Below, in pieces: positions 8,966-20,310 of a stretch of DNA of 64,000 nt. Position numbers and translations under genes: made by a program. Position 1 is the stretch's first letter. Every line of letters begins with the position of its first letter. Under the pieces are notes generated by a model. It did no database searches, was not told where the DNA came from, and saw only the letters and a program-made list of their open reading frames with translations. Source of the DNA: Streptomyces nodosus (GTDB taxonomy: Bacteria > Actinomycetota > Actinomycetes > Streptomycetales > Streptomycetaceae); assembly GCF_008704995.1 (NCBI RefSeq), contig NZ_CP023747.1, positions 5,239,501 through 5,303,500 of the forward strand. Direction: 5' to 3'.

Positions 8966-9106
8966 GACCCGCGGAGCATTCCGTACGACGGAGCACGGGC
9001 GGCCGGCCATCGGCCGGTCCGCCCGTATTCCGAGATCCCGAGACTTCCCCTCCCCTCACCGTCATACGGTGGGACGCAACACCAGCACCCAAGGAGAGAA
9101 CCCAAA

Positions 9107-10105
<999 letters not shown>

Positions 10106-10113
10106 GACTCCCG

Positions 10114-10150
10114 GCCGGGGGGCCGGAGCGAGCCGTTCCGGCCCCCCGGC
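10114..10150 (+). terminator. Strong hairpin after ilvC
   Basis: A perfect 13-bp stem (10114-10126 with 10138-10150) and 11-base loop directly follow the ilvC stop. There is no T-run, which is common for terminators in very GC-rich genomes. It probably ends the ilvBNC transcript. Confidence 0.6.
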
Positions 10151-10369
10151 GAAGGCGGGGTGACGTCCGGTCCCGGGCGTTGTCCACCCCGTCCAGCCAC
10201 GGATGGGTGATCCTTCCGCAACGGCGTAAGGCGACGCCCGAGGCGCCACTACACTGCTGGACAACAACGCGTCAGGCCCACAGCGTCGTGCGTCTTCCAC
10301 GCGGCTAGCACCCCTCCACCGCCTGCGGCCGTCGGGACGGCCGTCCGCATTGGACATGTGAGGACTCAC

Positions 10370-11959
10370 GTGAGCTCGAAACCCGTCGTACTCATCGCTG
10401 AAGAGCTGTCGCCCGCGACCGTCGACGCCCTCGGCCCCGACTTCGAGATCCGGCACTGCAACGGCGCGGACCGCGCCGAGCTGCTGCCCGCGATCGCCGA
10501 CGTCGACGCCATCCTGATCCGCTCCGCGACCAAGGTCGACGCCGAGGCCGTCGCCGTCGCCCGCAAGCTGAAGGTCGTGGCCCGCGCCGGCGTCGGCCTC
10601 GACAATGTGGACGTCTCCGCCGCCACCAAGGCGGGCGTGATGGTCGTCAACGCCCCCACCTCGAACATCGTGACCGCGGCCGAGCTGGCCTGCGGTCTGC
10701 TGGTCTCCACCGCCCGCAACATCCCGCAGGCCAACGCCGCGCTGAAGAACGGCGAGTGGAAGCGCAGCAAGTACACCGGCGTGGAGCTCGCCGAGAAGAC
10801 CCTCGGCGTGGTCGGCCTCGGCCGGATCGGCGCGCTGGTCGCCCAGCGCATGTCCGCCTTCGGCATGAAGATCGTCGCCTATGACCCCTATGTGCAGCCC
10901 GCCCGGGCGGCGCAGATGGGCGTCAAGGTGGTCTCGCTGGACGAGCTCCTCGAGACGTCCGACTTCATCACCGTCCATCTGCCGAAGACCCCCGAGACCG
11001 TGGGGCTGATCGGCGACGAGGCGCTGCACAAGGTCAAGCCGAGCGTCCGCGTCGTCAACGCCGCACGCGGCGGGATCGTCGACGAGGAGGCCCTCTACTC
11101 GGCGCTCAAGGAGGGCCGGGTCGCGGGCGCGGGCCTCGATGTGTACGCCAAGGAGCCGTGCACGGACTCCCCGCTGTTCGAGCTGGACCAGGTCGTCTGC
11201 ACCCCGCACCTGGGCGCCTCCACGGACGAGGCGCAGGAGAAGGCCGGTATCGCGGTCGCCAGGTCGGTGCGCCTGGCGCTCGCCGGTGAGCTGGTGCCCG
11301 ACGCGGTGAACGTCCAGGGCGGGGTCATCGCCGAGGACGTCAAGCCCGGTCTGCCGCTCGCCGAGAAGCTCGGCCGCATCTTCACCGCGCTGGCGGGCGA
11401 GGTCGCGGTCCGGCTCGATGTCGAGGTGTACGGCGAGATCACCCAGCACGATGTCAAGGTGCTCGAACTGTCCGCGCTCAAGGGCGTGTTCGAGGACGTG
11501 GTGGACGAGACGGTCTCCTATGTCAATGCGCCGCTCTTCGCCCAGGAGCGCGGTGTCGAAGTGCGCCTGACCACCAGCTCCGAGGCCACGGACCACCGCA
11601 ATGTGGTCACCGTGCGCGGCACCCTCTCGGACGGCGAGGAGGTCTCGGTGTCCGGCACCCTGGCCGGCCCGAAGCACCACCAGAAGATCGTGGCGGTCGG
11701 CGAGTACGACGTGGACCTGGCGCTCGCCGAGCACATGCTCGTCCTGCGCTACACCGACCGCCCCGGCGTGGTCGGCACGCTGGGCCGCATCCTCGGCGAG
11801 GCCGGCTTCAACATCGCCGGCATGCAGGTGTCCCGCGCGATCGCCGGCGGCGAGGCCCTCGCGGTCCTCACGGTCGACGACACGGTCCCGCCGAACGTCC
11901 TGGCGGAGGTGGCCGAGGAGATCGGCGCGACCTCCGCACGCTCGGTGAACCTGGTCTGA
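10370..11959 (+). CDS. serA: D-3-phosphoglycerate dehydrogenase
   Basis: First step of serine synthesis: 3-phosphoglycerate to 3-phosphohydroxypyruvate with NAD. 529 residues, the long actinobacterial type. Substrate domain, Rossmann motif GLGRIGALVAQRM near residue 148, catalytic Arg in NAARGGIVDEEAL, catalytic Glu in YAKEP and His in CTPHLGASTDEAQ. It continues with an intervening domain (about 320-450) and a C-terminal ACT domain (MLVLRYTDRPGVVGTLGRIL) that binds serine in this family. GTG 10370 follows GAGGA; an upstream in-frame GTG at 10358 lacks a ribosome site. Confidence 0.96.
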   Translation: MSSKPVVLIAEELSPATVDALGPDFEIRHCNGADRAELLPAIADVDAILIRSATKVDAEAVAVARKLKVVARAGVGLDNVDVSAATKAGVMVVNAPTSNIVTAAELACGLLVSTARNIPQANAALKNGEWKRSKYTGVELAEKTLGVVGLGRIGALVAQRMSAFGMKIVAYDPYVQPARAAQMGVKVVSLDELLETSDFITVHLPKTPETVGLIGDEALHKVKPSVRVVNAARGGIVDEEALYSALKEGRVAGAGLDVYAKEPCTDSPLFELDQVVCTPHLGASTDEAQEKAGIAVARSVRLALAGELVPDAVNVQGGVIAEDVKPGLPLAEKLGRIFTALAGEVAVRLDVEVYGEITQHDVKVLELSALKGVFEDVVDETVSYVNAPLFAQERGVEVRLTTSSEATDHRNVVTVRGTLSDGEEVSVSGTLAGPKHHQKIVAVGEYDVDLALAEHMLVLRYTDRPGVVGTLGRILGEAGFNIAGMQVSRAIAGGEALAVLTVDDTVPPNVLAEVAEEIGATSARSVNLV

Positions 11960-12052
11960 GGTGCGTCTCGGGCGGCCGCCCGGTGCGGCCGCCGCGCACC
12001 CGGGCCGCTGCCCGAGGTCCCCGTTCGCACGGAACGGACCCATGAGTGAACG

Positions 12053-12086
12053 CCGGACGGGCTCCACCAGCCCGTCCGGCTTTCCC
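12053..12086 (+). terminator. Terminator between serA and the convergent MFS gene
   Basis: CCGGACGGGCT (12053-12063) pairs perfectly with AGCCCGTCCGG (12069-12079) and is followed by CTTTCCC. It lies between the convergent ends of serA and the exporter gene and may serve both directions. Confidence 0.7.
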
Positions 12087-12108
12087 GTGCCTGCCGAACA
12101 ACCAGATG

Positions 12109-13686
12109 TCAGGCCCCGTCCTCAGCCGCCTGGGCCACCTCGTCCTGCGCGACGGGCGAGGCCTCCCCGGCATGGCTCCGGCGCAGAGGTGTCGCCGCGA
12201 CCGCCGAAAGAACCAGCACCGCCGCCGCGGCGACCGCCGCCCCGTGCATTCCGCCGGTGAAGGCCTCCCGCGCCGTGGTCACCAGGGCCTCGCCCGCACG
12301 TCCCGGCAGCTGTCCGGCGACCGCGAGCGCGCCGCCGAGGGTCTCTTGGGCCGGGGCGGGCGCGGAGGACGGGATCCGGTGGCGGTAGATCGCCGTACCG
12401 ATGGAGCCGAGGACGGCCATGCCCAGCGCGCCCCCGAACTCCGACCCCGTCTCCAGCAGCGACGAGGCCGTGCCGGCCTGCTCCACCGGGGCCGCACCCA
12501 GCGCCAGATCGGTCATCTGGGACATGACCATCACGATGCCCGAGGCCAGCACCCCGCACGCGGCCAGCACCAGCTGGAGCGAGTCCGTCCCGGTCAGGGC
12601 CAGCATCCCGAAGCCCGAGGCCGCGATCGCGAAGCCCGCCGTCACGACGTGCGCCCGGTCGACCCCCTTCTGCACGAGGACCGCCGCCACCGGAGCCGCC
12701 AGCCCGATCGGCACCGACGGCAGCAGCGACCACAGGGCCGCCTCCAGCGCGCTCTTGCCGAGCACGGACTGCAGATACTGCGTGGTGAAGAACGCGGAGC
12801 CCATCATGGCGAACGTGGAGACGAGGTTGAGGACCACCGCGGGGGCGAAACCCCGGGCACGGAAGAGGGCCGGCGGGATCATCGGGGAGGCCGTGGTGCG
12901 CTGACGGCGGACGAAGAGGGCGGCGAGGAGCAGCCCGACGAGGATCGAGACGATGTACAGCGGACGTACGCCCTGTGAGGGCATCTCCTTCAGGCCGTAG
13001 ATCACGGGAAGCACCGCCGCCATCGACAGCGGCACGCTGAGGAGGTCGAAGCGGCCGGGCGCCGGGTTCTTCGACTCGGGCAGCAGGATCGGGCCCAGCA
13101 CCAGCAGCAGCGCCATCGCGGGCAGATTGACCAGGAAGACCGAGCCCCACCAGAAGTACTGCACCAGTACGCCGCTGAGCACGGAGCCGAGCGCGATGCC
13201 GCCGGTCATCACACCGGACCAGATGCCGATCGCCTTCGCCCGCTGGCCGGGGTCGGTGAACATCGTCCGGACCAGCGCCATCGTCGAGGGCATCAGGGTC
13301 GCGCCGCCGAGGCCGAGGACCGCGCGGGCGGCGATCAGGGTTTCGGCGCTGTTCGCGTACGCGGCCGTCAGCGAGGCGGCACCGAAGGCGGCGGCACCGA
13401 ACAGCAGCAGCTTGCGGCGGCCGACGCGGTCACCGAGGACCCCCATCGTCATCAGCAGGCCGGCCAGGACGAACGCATAGACGTCGAAGATCCAGAGCTG
13501 CTGGGTACCGCTGGGCTCCAGGTCGGCGCTGATCTCCGGGATGGCGAAGTACAGGACCGAGACGTCCATCGAGACCAGCAGCAGCGGCAGCATCAGCACG
13601 CTGAGGGCGGTCCATTCGCGGCGGCCCGCCGGGGCCGGGGCGGATCCCGGGCCGAGGGGGCCGGTCGTGCTCGTCGGATTCGTCAT
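12109..13686 (-). CDS. MFS drug-efflux transporter (DHA2/14-TM type)
   Basis: Integral membrane protein of 525 residues with about 14 hydrophobic segments, starting WTALSVLMLPLLLVSMDVSVLYFAIPEI. The motif GVLGDRVGRRKLLLFG between TM2 and TM3 is major facilitator motif A, and LGGATLMPSTMALVR matches the DHA2 family. These proton antiporters export drugs or antiseptics. It is transcribed divergently from a TetR regulator 108 bases away, the standard arrangement for a repressed efflux pump. Substrate unknown. Confidence 0.92.
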   Translation of the reverse strand: MTNPTSTTGPLGPGSAPAPAGRREWTALSVLMLPLLLVSMDVSVLYFAIPEISADLEPSGTQQLWIFDVYAFVLAGLLMTMGVLGDRVGRRKLLLFGAAAFGAASLTAAYANSAETLIAARAVLGLGGATLMPSTMALVRTMFTDPGQRAKAIGIWSGVMTGGIALGSVLSGVLVQYFWWGSVFLVNLPAMALLLVLGPILLPESKNPAPGRFDLLSVPLSMAAVLPVIYGLKEMPSQGVRPLYIVSILVGLLLAALFVRRQRTTASPMIPPALFRARGFAPAVVLNLVSTFAMMGSAFFTTQYLQSVLGKSALEAALWSLLPSVPIGLAAPVAAVLVQKGVDRAHVVTAGFAIAASGFGMLALTGTDSLQLVLAACGVLASGIVMVMSQMTDLALGAAPVEQAGTASSLLETGSEFGGALGMAVLGSIGTAIYRHRIPSSAPAPAQETLGGALAVAGQLPGRAGEALVTTAREAFTGGMHGAAVAAAAVLVLSAVAATPLRRSHAGEASPVAQDEVAQAAEDGA

Positions 13687-13704
13687 GACGGTGAATGTAC
13701 GGGC

Positions 13705-13739
13705 GTCTTACACGCTTGTCTAGAACAATTGTATAAGAC
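13705..13739. promoter_or_regulatory. Candidate TetR operator between exporter and regulator
   Basis: GTCTTACAC (13705-13713) and GTATAAGAC (13731-13739) are inverted copies with one mismatch. Further AGACG-type half-sites follow at 13736 and 13748-13768. The site lies in the AT-richer divergent promoter region and is the likely binding place of the adjacent TetR protein. Confidence 0.5.
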
Positions 13740-13794
13740 GGTTGTGTGAGACGTGCGTATGAGACGGATGTCTGAATCGGGGTAGGGTGACGGC

Positions 13795-14403
13795 ATGGGA
13801 CACCGTGAGGATCTGCTCGAGGGCGCCAAGCGCTGCCTGCTGGAGAAGGGCTTCCTGCGCACCACGGCGCGCGACATCGTCAAGGAGTCGGGGACCAACC
13901 TGGCGTCGATCGGGTACCACTACGGCTCGAAGGACGCACTGCTGGTGCAGGCGTATGTCTCCCTGATCGAGGGGATGGGGGACGGTTTCGAGCCCGGCTG
14001 GGGAGCGGGCGGGCCCACCGAGGCGCCGCCCGGCTCGCTGGAGCGCTTCCGGGAGGTCTGGGGGAACGTCATCCGCGCGGTGCCGCAGTCGCGGGCGATC
14101 TGGCTGCTGAGCTTCGAACTCGTCCTCCAGGGCGACCGGCTGTCCGAGGTGCGCAGGATGCTCAGCGAGGCGGAGGAAGAGGGCCGTTCGGGGCTCGTGG
14201 CCCTGTTCAGCGGTGTCCCGGAGGAGCAGCTGGACAAGGAGACGCTGGACACCGAGGGCCGCTTCTACCAGACCCTTCTGCAAGGCCTCATGGTGCAGTG
14301 GCTGTTCGACCCGGAGGCCGCGACCGCCGCCGACCAGCTCACCGAGGGGCTGCGCAGGGTGATGGTGGCGGCCGGTCCGGATGGGCCTTCTGCCCAGGCC
14401 TAG
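13795..14403 (+). CDS. TetR-family transcriptional regulator
   Basis: DNA-binding repressor of 202 residues. The N-terminal helix-turn-helix is clear: LLEGAKRCLLEKGFLRTTARDIVKESG followed by SIGYHYGSKDALL. The rest is the all-helical ligand-binding and dimerisation part, with no recognised subgroup. It sits divergent to an MFS exporter and probably represses it until the pump substrate binds. Its last four bases overlap the convergent PucR-type gene. Confidence 0.92.
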   Translation: MGHREDLLEGAKRCLLEKGFLRTTARDIVKESGTNLASIGYHYGSKDALLVQAYVSLIEGMGDGFEPGWGAGGPTEAPPGSLERFREVWGNVIRAVPQSRAIWLLSFELVLQGDRLSEVRRMLSEAEEEGRSGLVALFSGVPEEQLDKETLDTEGRFYQTLLQGLMVQWLFDPEAATAADQLTEGLRRVMVAAGPDGPSAQA

Positions 14404-15632
14404 AGCCGGGCGTTCTTCAGGGCCATGTGCAGCAGCAGCCGGTCCTCGCCCTCGTCCAGGTCCAGGCCGGTGAGCTGTTCCACGCGGGACAGGCGGTAGT
14501 ACAGGGTCTGGCGGTGGATGCCCAGTTCGGCCGCCGCGCGGCCCGCCTGGCCGGCGCAGTCCAGGAACACCTCGGCCGTGCGGGCGAGTTCGCGGTGGGC
14601 GGGGGAGAACAGGATCCGTACGGCAGGGTCGTCGGCCACCCGGGGCGGCAGCGAGGTCAGCAGACGGTACGGTCCGATGGCCGACCACTGTGCGACCGGT
14701 CCCAGCCGGGGCTCCGCCAGCGCCGCGCGGGCCGCCCCCGATGCCTCCTGCCAGGCGGTGCCCAGCTCGTCGAGGCCATGACGGGCGTCGGCCACCCCGG
14801 CCGCCGTCCGCCCGGAGCCGTCCGTGGCCTCCCGGAGCAGCCGGGTGGCCGCCGTCAGCGCCGGGGTCGGCACATGGGCCGAGCGCAGCCGCACCAGCAG
14901 GGCCAGGCTCTGCCCCTCACCCATGGGGGAGAACCCGTCGGGGCCCCCTCCCCACGGCACCGTGCACAGAGCGGCCCCGGCCGGGATCGTACGGGCCGTG
15001 GGGGCCTCGTCGGGGTCGGCCGGCGTCCAGGGGGCGACACAGACCAGTGTGTGCAGTCCGTCGGCCCGTGTGCCCAGTGCCGTGCGCAGTTCCGCCACCG
15101 CCATGTCCTGCCGCCAGCCGGGCGGCGCGGTGAGGACCGCGCGCAGTTCCCGCGTCAGATCCGCACCGGCCTGTGCCTCGTCCGCGAGCAGATTCCCGAT
15201 GCGCGCGGTGATCTGCATCGCCGCGGACAGCTGCGCCTCGGAGGGCCCCGGCTCGTCGGCCAGCAGCCACACATACCCGTGGACCACACCCCGATGGCGT
15301 ACGGGCAGACAGATCCGTCCCCGGTAGACCCCCGCCTCCGGGGTGGGCGGAATGCGCACCGGTCCGGTGGCGCGGGCGATGCCGAAACCCTCGAACCACC
15401 GGCGCACCGCCGCCGTGGAGCGGCGGGTGAGGATCGAACGGGTGCGCACCGGGTCGAGGGACGCCTCGTCGAACTCGCCGTCGCTGTCGTAGGCGGCGAA
15501 GGCGATCAGCTCGAAGTCCCGGTTCTCCAGGGTCGCGGGGGCGCCGAGCAGCGCCGAGATCTCGTCGACGAGCTCCTGGTAATCGCCTTGTCCTGCCTTG
15601 AACACATCCACCACAAGGCGATTCTCCCGCAT
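14400..15632 (-). CDS. PucR-type regulator, likely of proline catabolism
   Basis: Protein of 410 residues. The C-terminal helix-turn-helix of the PucR family is seen in TAEVFLDCAGQAGRAAAELG followed by IHRQTLYYRLSRVEQLTG. The N-terminal two thirds (GDYQELVDEISALLGAP...) have a GAF-like sensory character. It is divergent from the proline dehydrogenase gene 162 bases away, and PucR-type proteins (PutR/PruR) activate proline catabolism in actinobacteria, so that role is inferred. ATG 15632 is chosen because the longer reading from 15701 has no ribosome site. Confidence 0.85.
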   Translation of the reverse strand: MRENRLVVDVFKAGQGDYQELVDEISALLGAPATLENRDFELIAFAAYDSDGEFDEASLDPVRTRSILTRRSTAAVRRWFEGFGIARATGPVRIPPTPEAGVYRGRICLPVRHRGVVHGYVWLLADEPGPSEAQLSAAMQITARIGNLLADEAQAGADLTRELRAVLTAPPGWRQDMAVAELRTALGTRADGLHTLVCVAPWTPADPDEAPTARTIPAGAALCTVPWGGGPDGFSPMGEGQSLALLVRLRSAHVPTPALTAATRLLREATDGSGRTAAGVADARHGLDELGTAWQEASGAARAALAEPRLGPVAQWSAIGPYRLLTSLPPRVADDPAVRILFSPAHRELARTAEVFLDCAGQAGRAAAELGIHRQTLYYRLSRVEQLTGLDLDEGEDRLLLHMALKNARL

Positions 15633-15794
15633 TTCCCCCACCCCTTTGTACAGCTGTATGAGATCCAGGGCACGGATGCGTGACAGCTGTCGATGGCCCA
15701 CGATCGAAGCGATCCGTAGGTTTCACGGTGGTTCTCCGTGCCGTACCCGATTGGTCGGGATTCGGCCTCCTGTTGTCCCTTGTGGAGGTGCCCC

Positions 15795-16721
15795 GTGCTG
15801 GGTCCCGTGATTCTCGCCGCGTCGCGCAGCGACCGCATGCGCCGACTGATCTCGGCCGCCCCGGTGACCAAGCAGGTCGTCGACCGCTTCATCCCCGGCG
15901 AGAGCGTCGATCAGATCGTCCCGATCATCCGTGAGCTCACCGGCAGGGGCCTGGAGCTCACCATGGACGTCGTCGGCGAGGACATCACGAACCCCGGACA
16001 GGCCGAGGCCGCACGGGACGCGTACCTGAAGCTGATCGACCACCTCAAGGTGCTGGACCTGGGCACCAGGGCCGAGATGTCCGTCAAGCTCTCCATGTTC
16101 GGGCAGGCGCTGGACGGGGGCCACGAGCTGGCGCTCGCCAATGTCCGCCCGGTCGTCGAGGCCGCCGCCGCGATCGGTACGACGGTCACCCTGGACGCCG
16201 AGGACCACACCACCCTCGACTCGATGTTCGCCATCCACGACGAGCTGCGGAAGGACTTCCCCCAGACGGGCTGTGTGATCCAGGCCTATCTCTTCCGCAC
16301 CGAGGACGACGCCCGCCGGCTGGCCGGGAACGGCAGCCGGGTGCGTATCGTGAAAGGCGCGTACAAGGAGCCCGCGTCGGTCGCCTACCAGCAGAAGGCC
16401 GAGATCGACAAGGCGTATGTGCGCATCCTGAAGACCCTCATGGAGGGCAAGGGATACCCGATGATCGGCTCCCACGACCCGCGGCTGATCTCCATCGCAC
16501 AGGAACTCGGCCGGCGCGCCGGGCGCAAGCTGGACGAGTACGAGTTCCAGATGCTGTACGGCATCCGCAGCGAGGAGCATCTGCGGCTGGCCGCCGAGGG
16601 GCACCGGATGCGGGTCTACACCGCGTACGGCACCGACTGGTACGGCTACTTCATGCGCCGGCTCGCCGAGAAGCCGGCCAACCTGCGCTTCTTCGCCCGC
16701 TCGATGATCAGCAAGGGCTGA
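15795..16721 (+). CDS. Proline dehydrogenase
   Basis: Monofunctional FAD enzyme of 308 residues that oxidises proline to pyrroline-5-carboxylate, first step of proline use as carbon and nitrogen source. The TIM-barrel signatures are present: LTMDVVGEDITNP, VKLSMFGQALD, TLDAEDHTTLDS, RIVKGAYKEP, and the C-terminal EFQMLYGIRSEEH with YTAYGTDWYGYFMRRLAEKP that holds the substrate-binding Arg pair. GTG 15795 follows GGAGGTG. The next gene is the second enzyme of the pathway, 41 bases downstream. Confidence 0.95.
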   Translation: MLGPVILAASRSDRMRRLISAAPVTKQVVDRFIPGESVDQIVPIIRELTGRGLELTMDVVGEDITNPGQAEAARDAYLKLIDHLKVLDLGTRAEMSVKLSMFGQALDGGHELALANVRPVVEAAAAIGTTVTLDAEDHTTLDSMFAIHDELRKDFPQTGCVIQAYLFRTEDDARRLAGNGSRVRIVKGAYKEPASVAYQQKAEIDKAYVRILKTLMEGKGYPMIGSHDPRLISIAQELGRRAGRKLDEYEFQMLYGIRSEEHLRLAAEGHRMRVYTAYGTDWYGYFMRRLAEKPANLRFFARSMISKG

Positions 16722-16762
16722 GCCCGACCCATCACCGCTCAAGTCAAGGAGTTACGGAACCC

Positions 16763-18403
<1,641 letters not shown>

Positions 18404-18417
18404 CGCCCCCACCGGAC

Positions 18418-18463
18418 ACCGCCCCCCTCCTGGGTCCCGAGACCGAGGACGGGGGCGGTTTTC
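18418..18463 (+). terminator. Terminator of the proline operon
   Basis: ACCGCCCCC (18418-18426) pairs with GGGGGCGGT (18451-18459), followed by TTTTC. It lies 15 bases after the P5C dehydrogenase stop codon. Confidence 0.75.
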
Positions 18464-18766
18464 ATTGTCTCCGCAGGTCAGCGAGGCATTGTCCCTCAGG
18501 TCGGCGAGGTGTGACCCGATCGGCCGTCTCAGATAGTAGGAAGTCCGACTAACTATGGAGACAGGCGACCGCTCCTCGCTTAGCTTGGTAGGAGCCGAAC
18601 GCCGCGCTCGATCCAGCGCATGGCGATCGGGAGCCGGGCCCGTGCGGGTGATCCCTGCGCCGCCGCTCCACGCCCCTCTGGGGCGCCGCCCACGCCCATC
18701 AGGCAGTGGGGGAGTCTCGTAACCCCTTTCCCGCACTCCCGTGTTCCATCGAAGGAGTCGATTTCC
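18464..18766. other. Non-coding region before small ORF and leuB, with repeats
   Basis: There is no gene in this stretch. CAGGTCAGCGAGG (18474-18486) recurs with one mismatch at 18497-18509, a 13-bp direct repeat with 23-base period. GCTCCT (18571-18576) and AGGAGC (18590-18595) form an inverted repeat, and ATAGT (18533-18537) and ACTAT (18552-18556) form another. These fit a regulated promoter for the small ORF and leuB, but no factor can be named. Confidence 0.35.
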
Positions 18767-18898
18767 ATGGCCGAGACGACCGCCCGCCGCCGAGTCCGTC
18801 ACGCCTCCCGTACCAGCGACGCCGACCGCAGGAGGGCCGCCGCCGCGCTCCAGCGCGCCCTCGACCGCCGGGACAACGGCGGCGAGACCGGCCACTGA
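18767..18898 (+). CDS. Small basic protein upstream of leuB, unknown
   Basis: A 43-residue ORF (MAETTARRRVRHASRTSDAD...) with a strong GAAGGAG ribosome site at proper spacing. It is rich in Arg and Ala, with a likely helix RRAAAALQRALDRRD, no membrane segment and no Cys. It lies 69 bases before leuB and could be cotranscribed. I do not recognise a family. The good ribosome site and normal codon use support it being translated. Confidence 0.6.
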   Translation: MAETTARRRVRHASRTSDADRRRAAAALQRALDRRDNGGETGH

Positions 18899-18967
18899 GC
18901 CGGGAACCGCCTGTCCGCATCCCGGACGTCCCATGTCATTCCATGGGACAAGGAGTACGGTGCCGTC

Positions 18968-20011
18968 ATGTCTCGCAGCCTCAATCTCGCAGTGATCCCC
19001 GGTGACGGCATCGGCCAGGAGGTCGTGGCCCAGGGGCTCAGGATCCTCTCCGCCGTCCTTCCGCAGGATGTGAAGCTGGAGACCAAGGAGTACGACTTCG
19101 GCGCCCGGCGCTACCACGCCACCGGTGAGACCCTCACCGACGCCGACCTGGAGCAGCTCAAGCGGCACGACGCGATTCTGCTCGGCGCGATCGGCGACCC
19201 CTCGGTCCCGTCCGGCGTCCTGGAGCGCGGCTTTCTGCTCAGGCTCCGCTTCGCCTTCGACCACCATGTCAATCTGAGGCCCTCCAAGCTGCTCCCCGGT
19301 GTGGAGACCCCGCTCGCGGGCCAGCCCGAGATCGACTTCGTGGTGGTCCGCGAGGGTACCGAGGGCCCCTACACGGGCAACGGCGGCACCATCCGCCCCG
19401 GCACCCCGCACGCGGTCGCCACCGAGGTCTCGCTGAACACCGCCTTCGGCATCGAGCGCGTGGTGCGCGACGCCTACGCCCGTGCGCAGGCCCGCCCCCG
19501 CAAGAAGCTGGCCCTGGTCCACAAGAACAATGTGCTGGTGCACGCCGGCCATCTGTGGACGGACATCTTCACCAAGGTGGGCGAGGAGTTCCCCGAGGTC
19601 ACCACCGAGTACATGCATGTGGACGCGGCGACGATCCATCTCGTCACCCGGCCCGAGCGCTTCGATGTGATCGTCACCGACAACCTCTTCGGTGACATCA
19701 TCACCGACCTGGCCGCCGCGATCTCCGGCGGCATCGGGGTCGCCGCCTCCGGCAACATCAACCCCTCCGGCGAGTTCCCGTCGATGTTCGAGCCCGTACA
19801 CGGCTCGGCGCCCGACATCGCGGGCCAGGGCAAGGCCGACCCCTCGGCCACCGTCCTGTCGGTCGCCCTGCTGCTGCGCCACCTCGGCCACGAGTCCGAG
19901 GCCGCCCGCATCGAGGAGGCCGTCTCCGCCGATCTCGCGGAGCGCGTGGGCGAGCCCGCCCGCACCACCGAGGAGATCGGCGACGCCCTCGTCGCACGCG
20001 TGACCGGCTGA
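18968..20011 (+). CDS. leuB: 3-isopropylmalate dehydrogenase
   Basis: Third leucine enzyme: NAD-dependent oxidative decarboxylation of 3-isopropylmalate. 347 residues, the shorter actinobacterial form. It starts LNLAVIPGDGIGQEVV; substrate Arg residues are in LRLRFAFDHHVNLRP, then VVREGTEGPY, catalytic Lys/Asp in HKNNVL and TDNLFGDIITDLAAAISGG, and the NAD-binding EPVHGSAPDIAGQGKADPSA. ATG after CAAGGAG. Distinguished from isocitrate dehydrogenase by the LLRLRF helix region. Confidence 0.96.
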   Translation: MSRSLNLAVIPGDGIGQEVVAQGLRILSAVLPQDVKLETKEYDFGARRYHATGETLTDADLEQLKRHDAILLGAIGDPSVPSGVLERGFLLRLRFAFDHHVNLRPSKLLPGVETPLAGQPEIDFVVVREGTEGPYTGNGGTIRPGTPHAVATEVSLNTAFGIERVVRDAYARAQARPRKKLALVHKNNVLVHAGHLWTDIFTKVGEEFPEVTTEYMHVDAATIHLVTRPERFDVIVTDNLFGDIITDLAAAISGGIGVAASGNINPSGEFPSMFEPVHGSAPDIAGQGKADPSATVLSVALLLRHLGHESEAARIEEAVSADLAERVGEPARTTEEIGDALVARVTG

Positions 20012-20069
20012 GCTGCCGGTCGCGCGTGAGCGGGGAGAACCTCACGCGCCCCTCACACCCCTGGAGAAG

Positions 20070-20103
20070 GCCGTCGGGTCGCCCTTGCGCCCGGCGGCTT
20101 TTT
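20070..20103 (+). terminator. Terminator of leuB
   Basis: GCCGTCGGG (20070-20078) pairs with CCCGGCGGC (20090-20098, one G-T pair), followed by TTTTT. Confidence 0.8.
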
Positions 20104-20171
20104 CATGCCCTCGCCGGGTGCCACCATCAAAGCCACCTCCGGGGCATTCCCGGGGGCCGCATTCACACCGT

Positions 20172-20200
20172 TTCGGCCGTGTCTCCCCGCTTGCGATAAT
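20172..20200 (+). promoter_or_regulatory. Possible ilvE promoter
   Basis: GATAAT at 20195-20200 is a good -10 box. The -35 region (around TTCGGC, 20172-20177) is poor, as is common in Streptomyces. It lies after the leuB terminator and 111 bases before ilvE, which suggests separate transcription of ilvE. Confidence 0.35.
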
Positions 20201-20310
20201 CGAACGAGGAGCCGCGGAATGAGGGAATGCTCGGACGTCCAACCAACTGTCACGGACGGAACGGACGTGAGCGCGGCCCGTCACGACAACCGGTGAAGGA
20301 CAAACCACAT

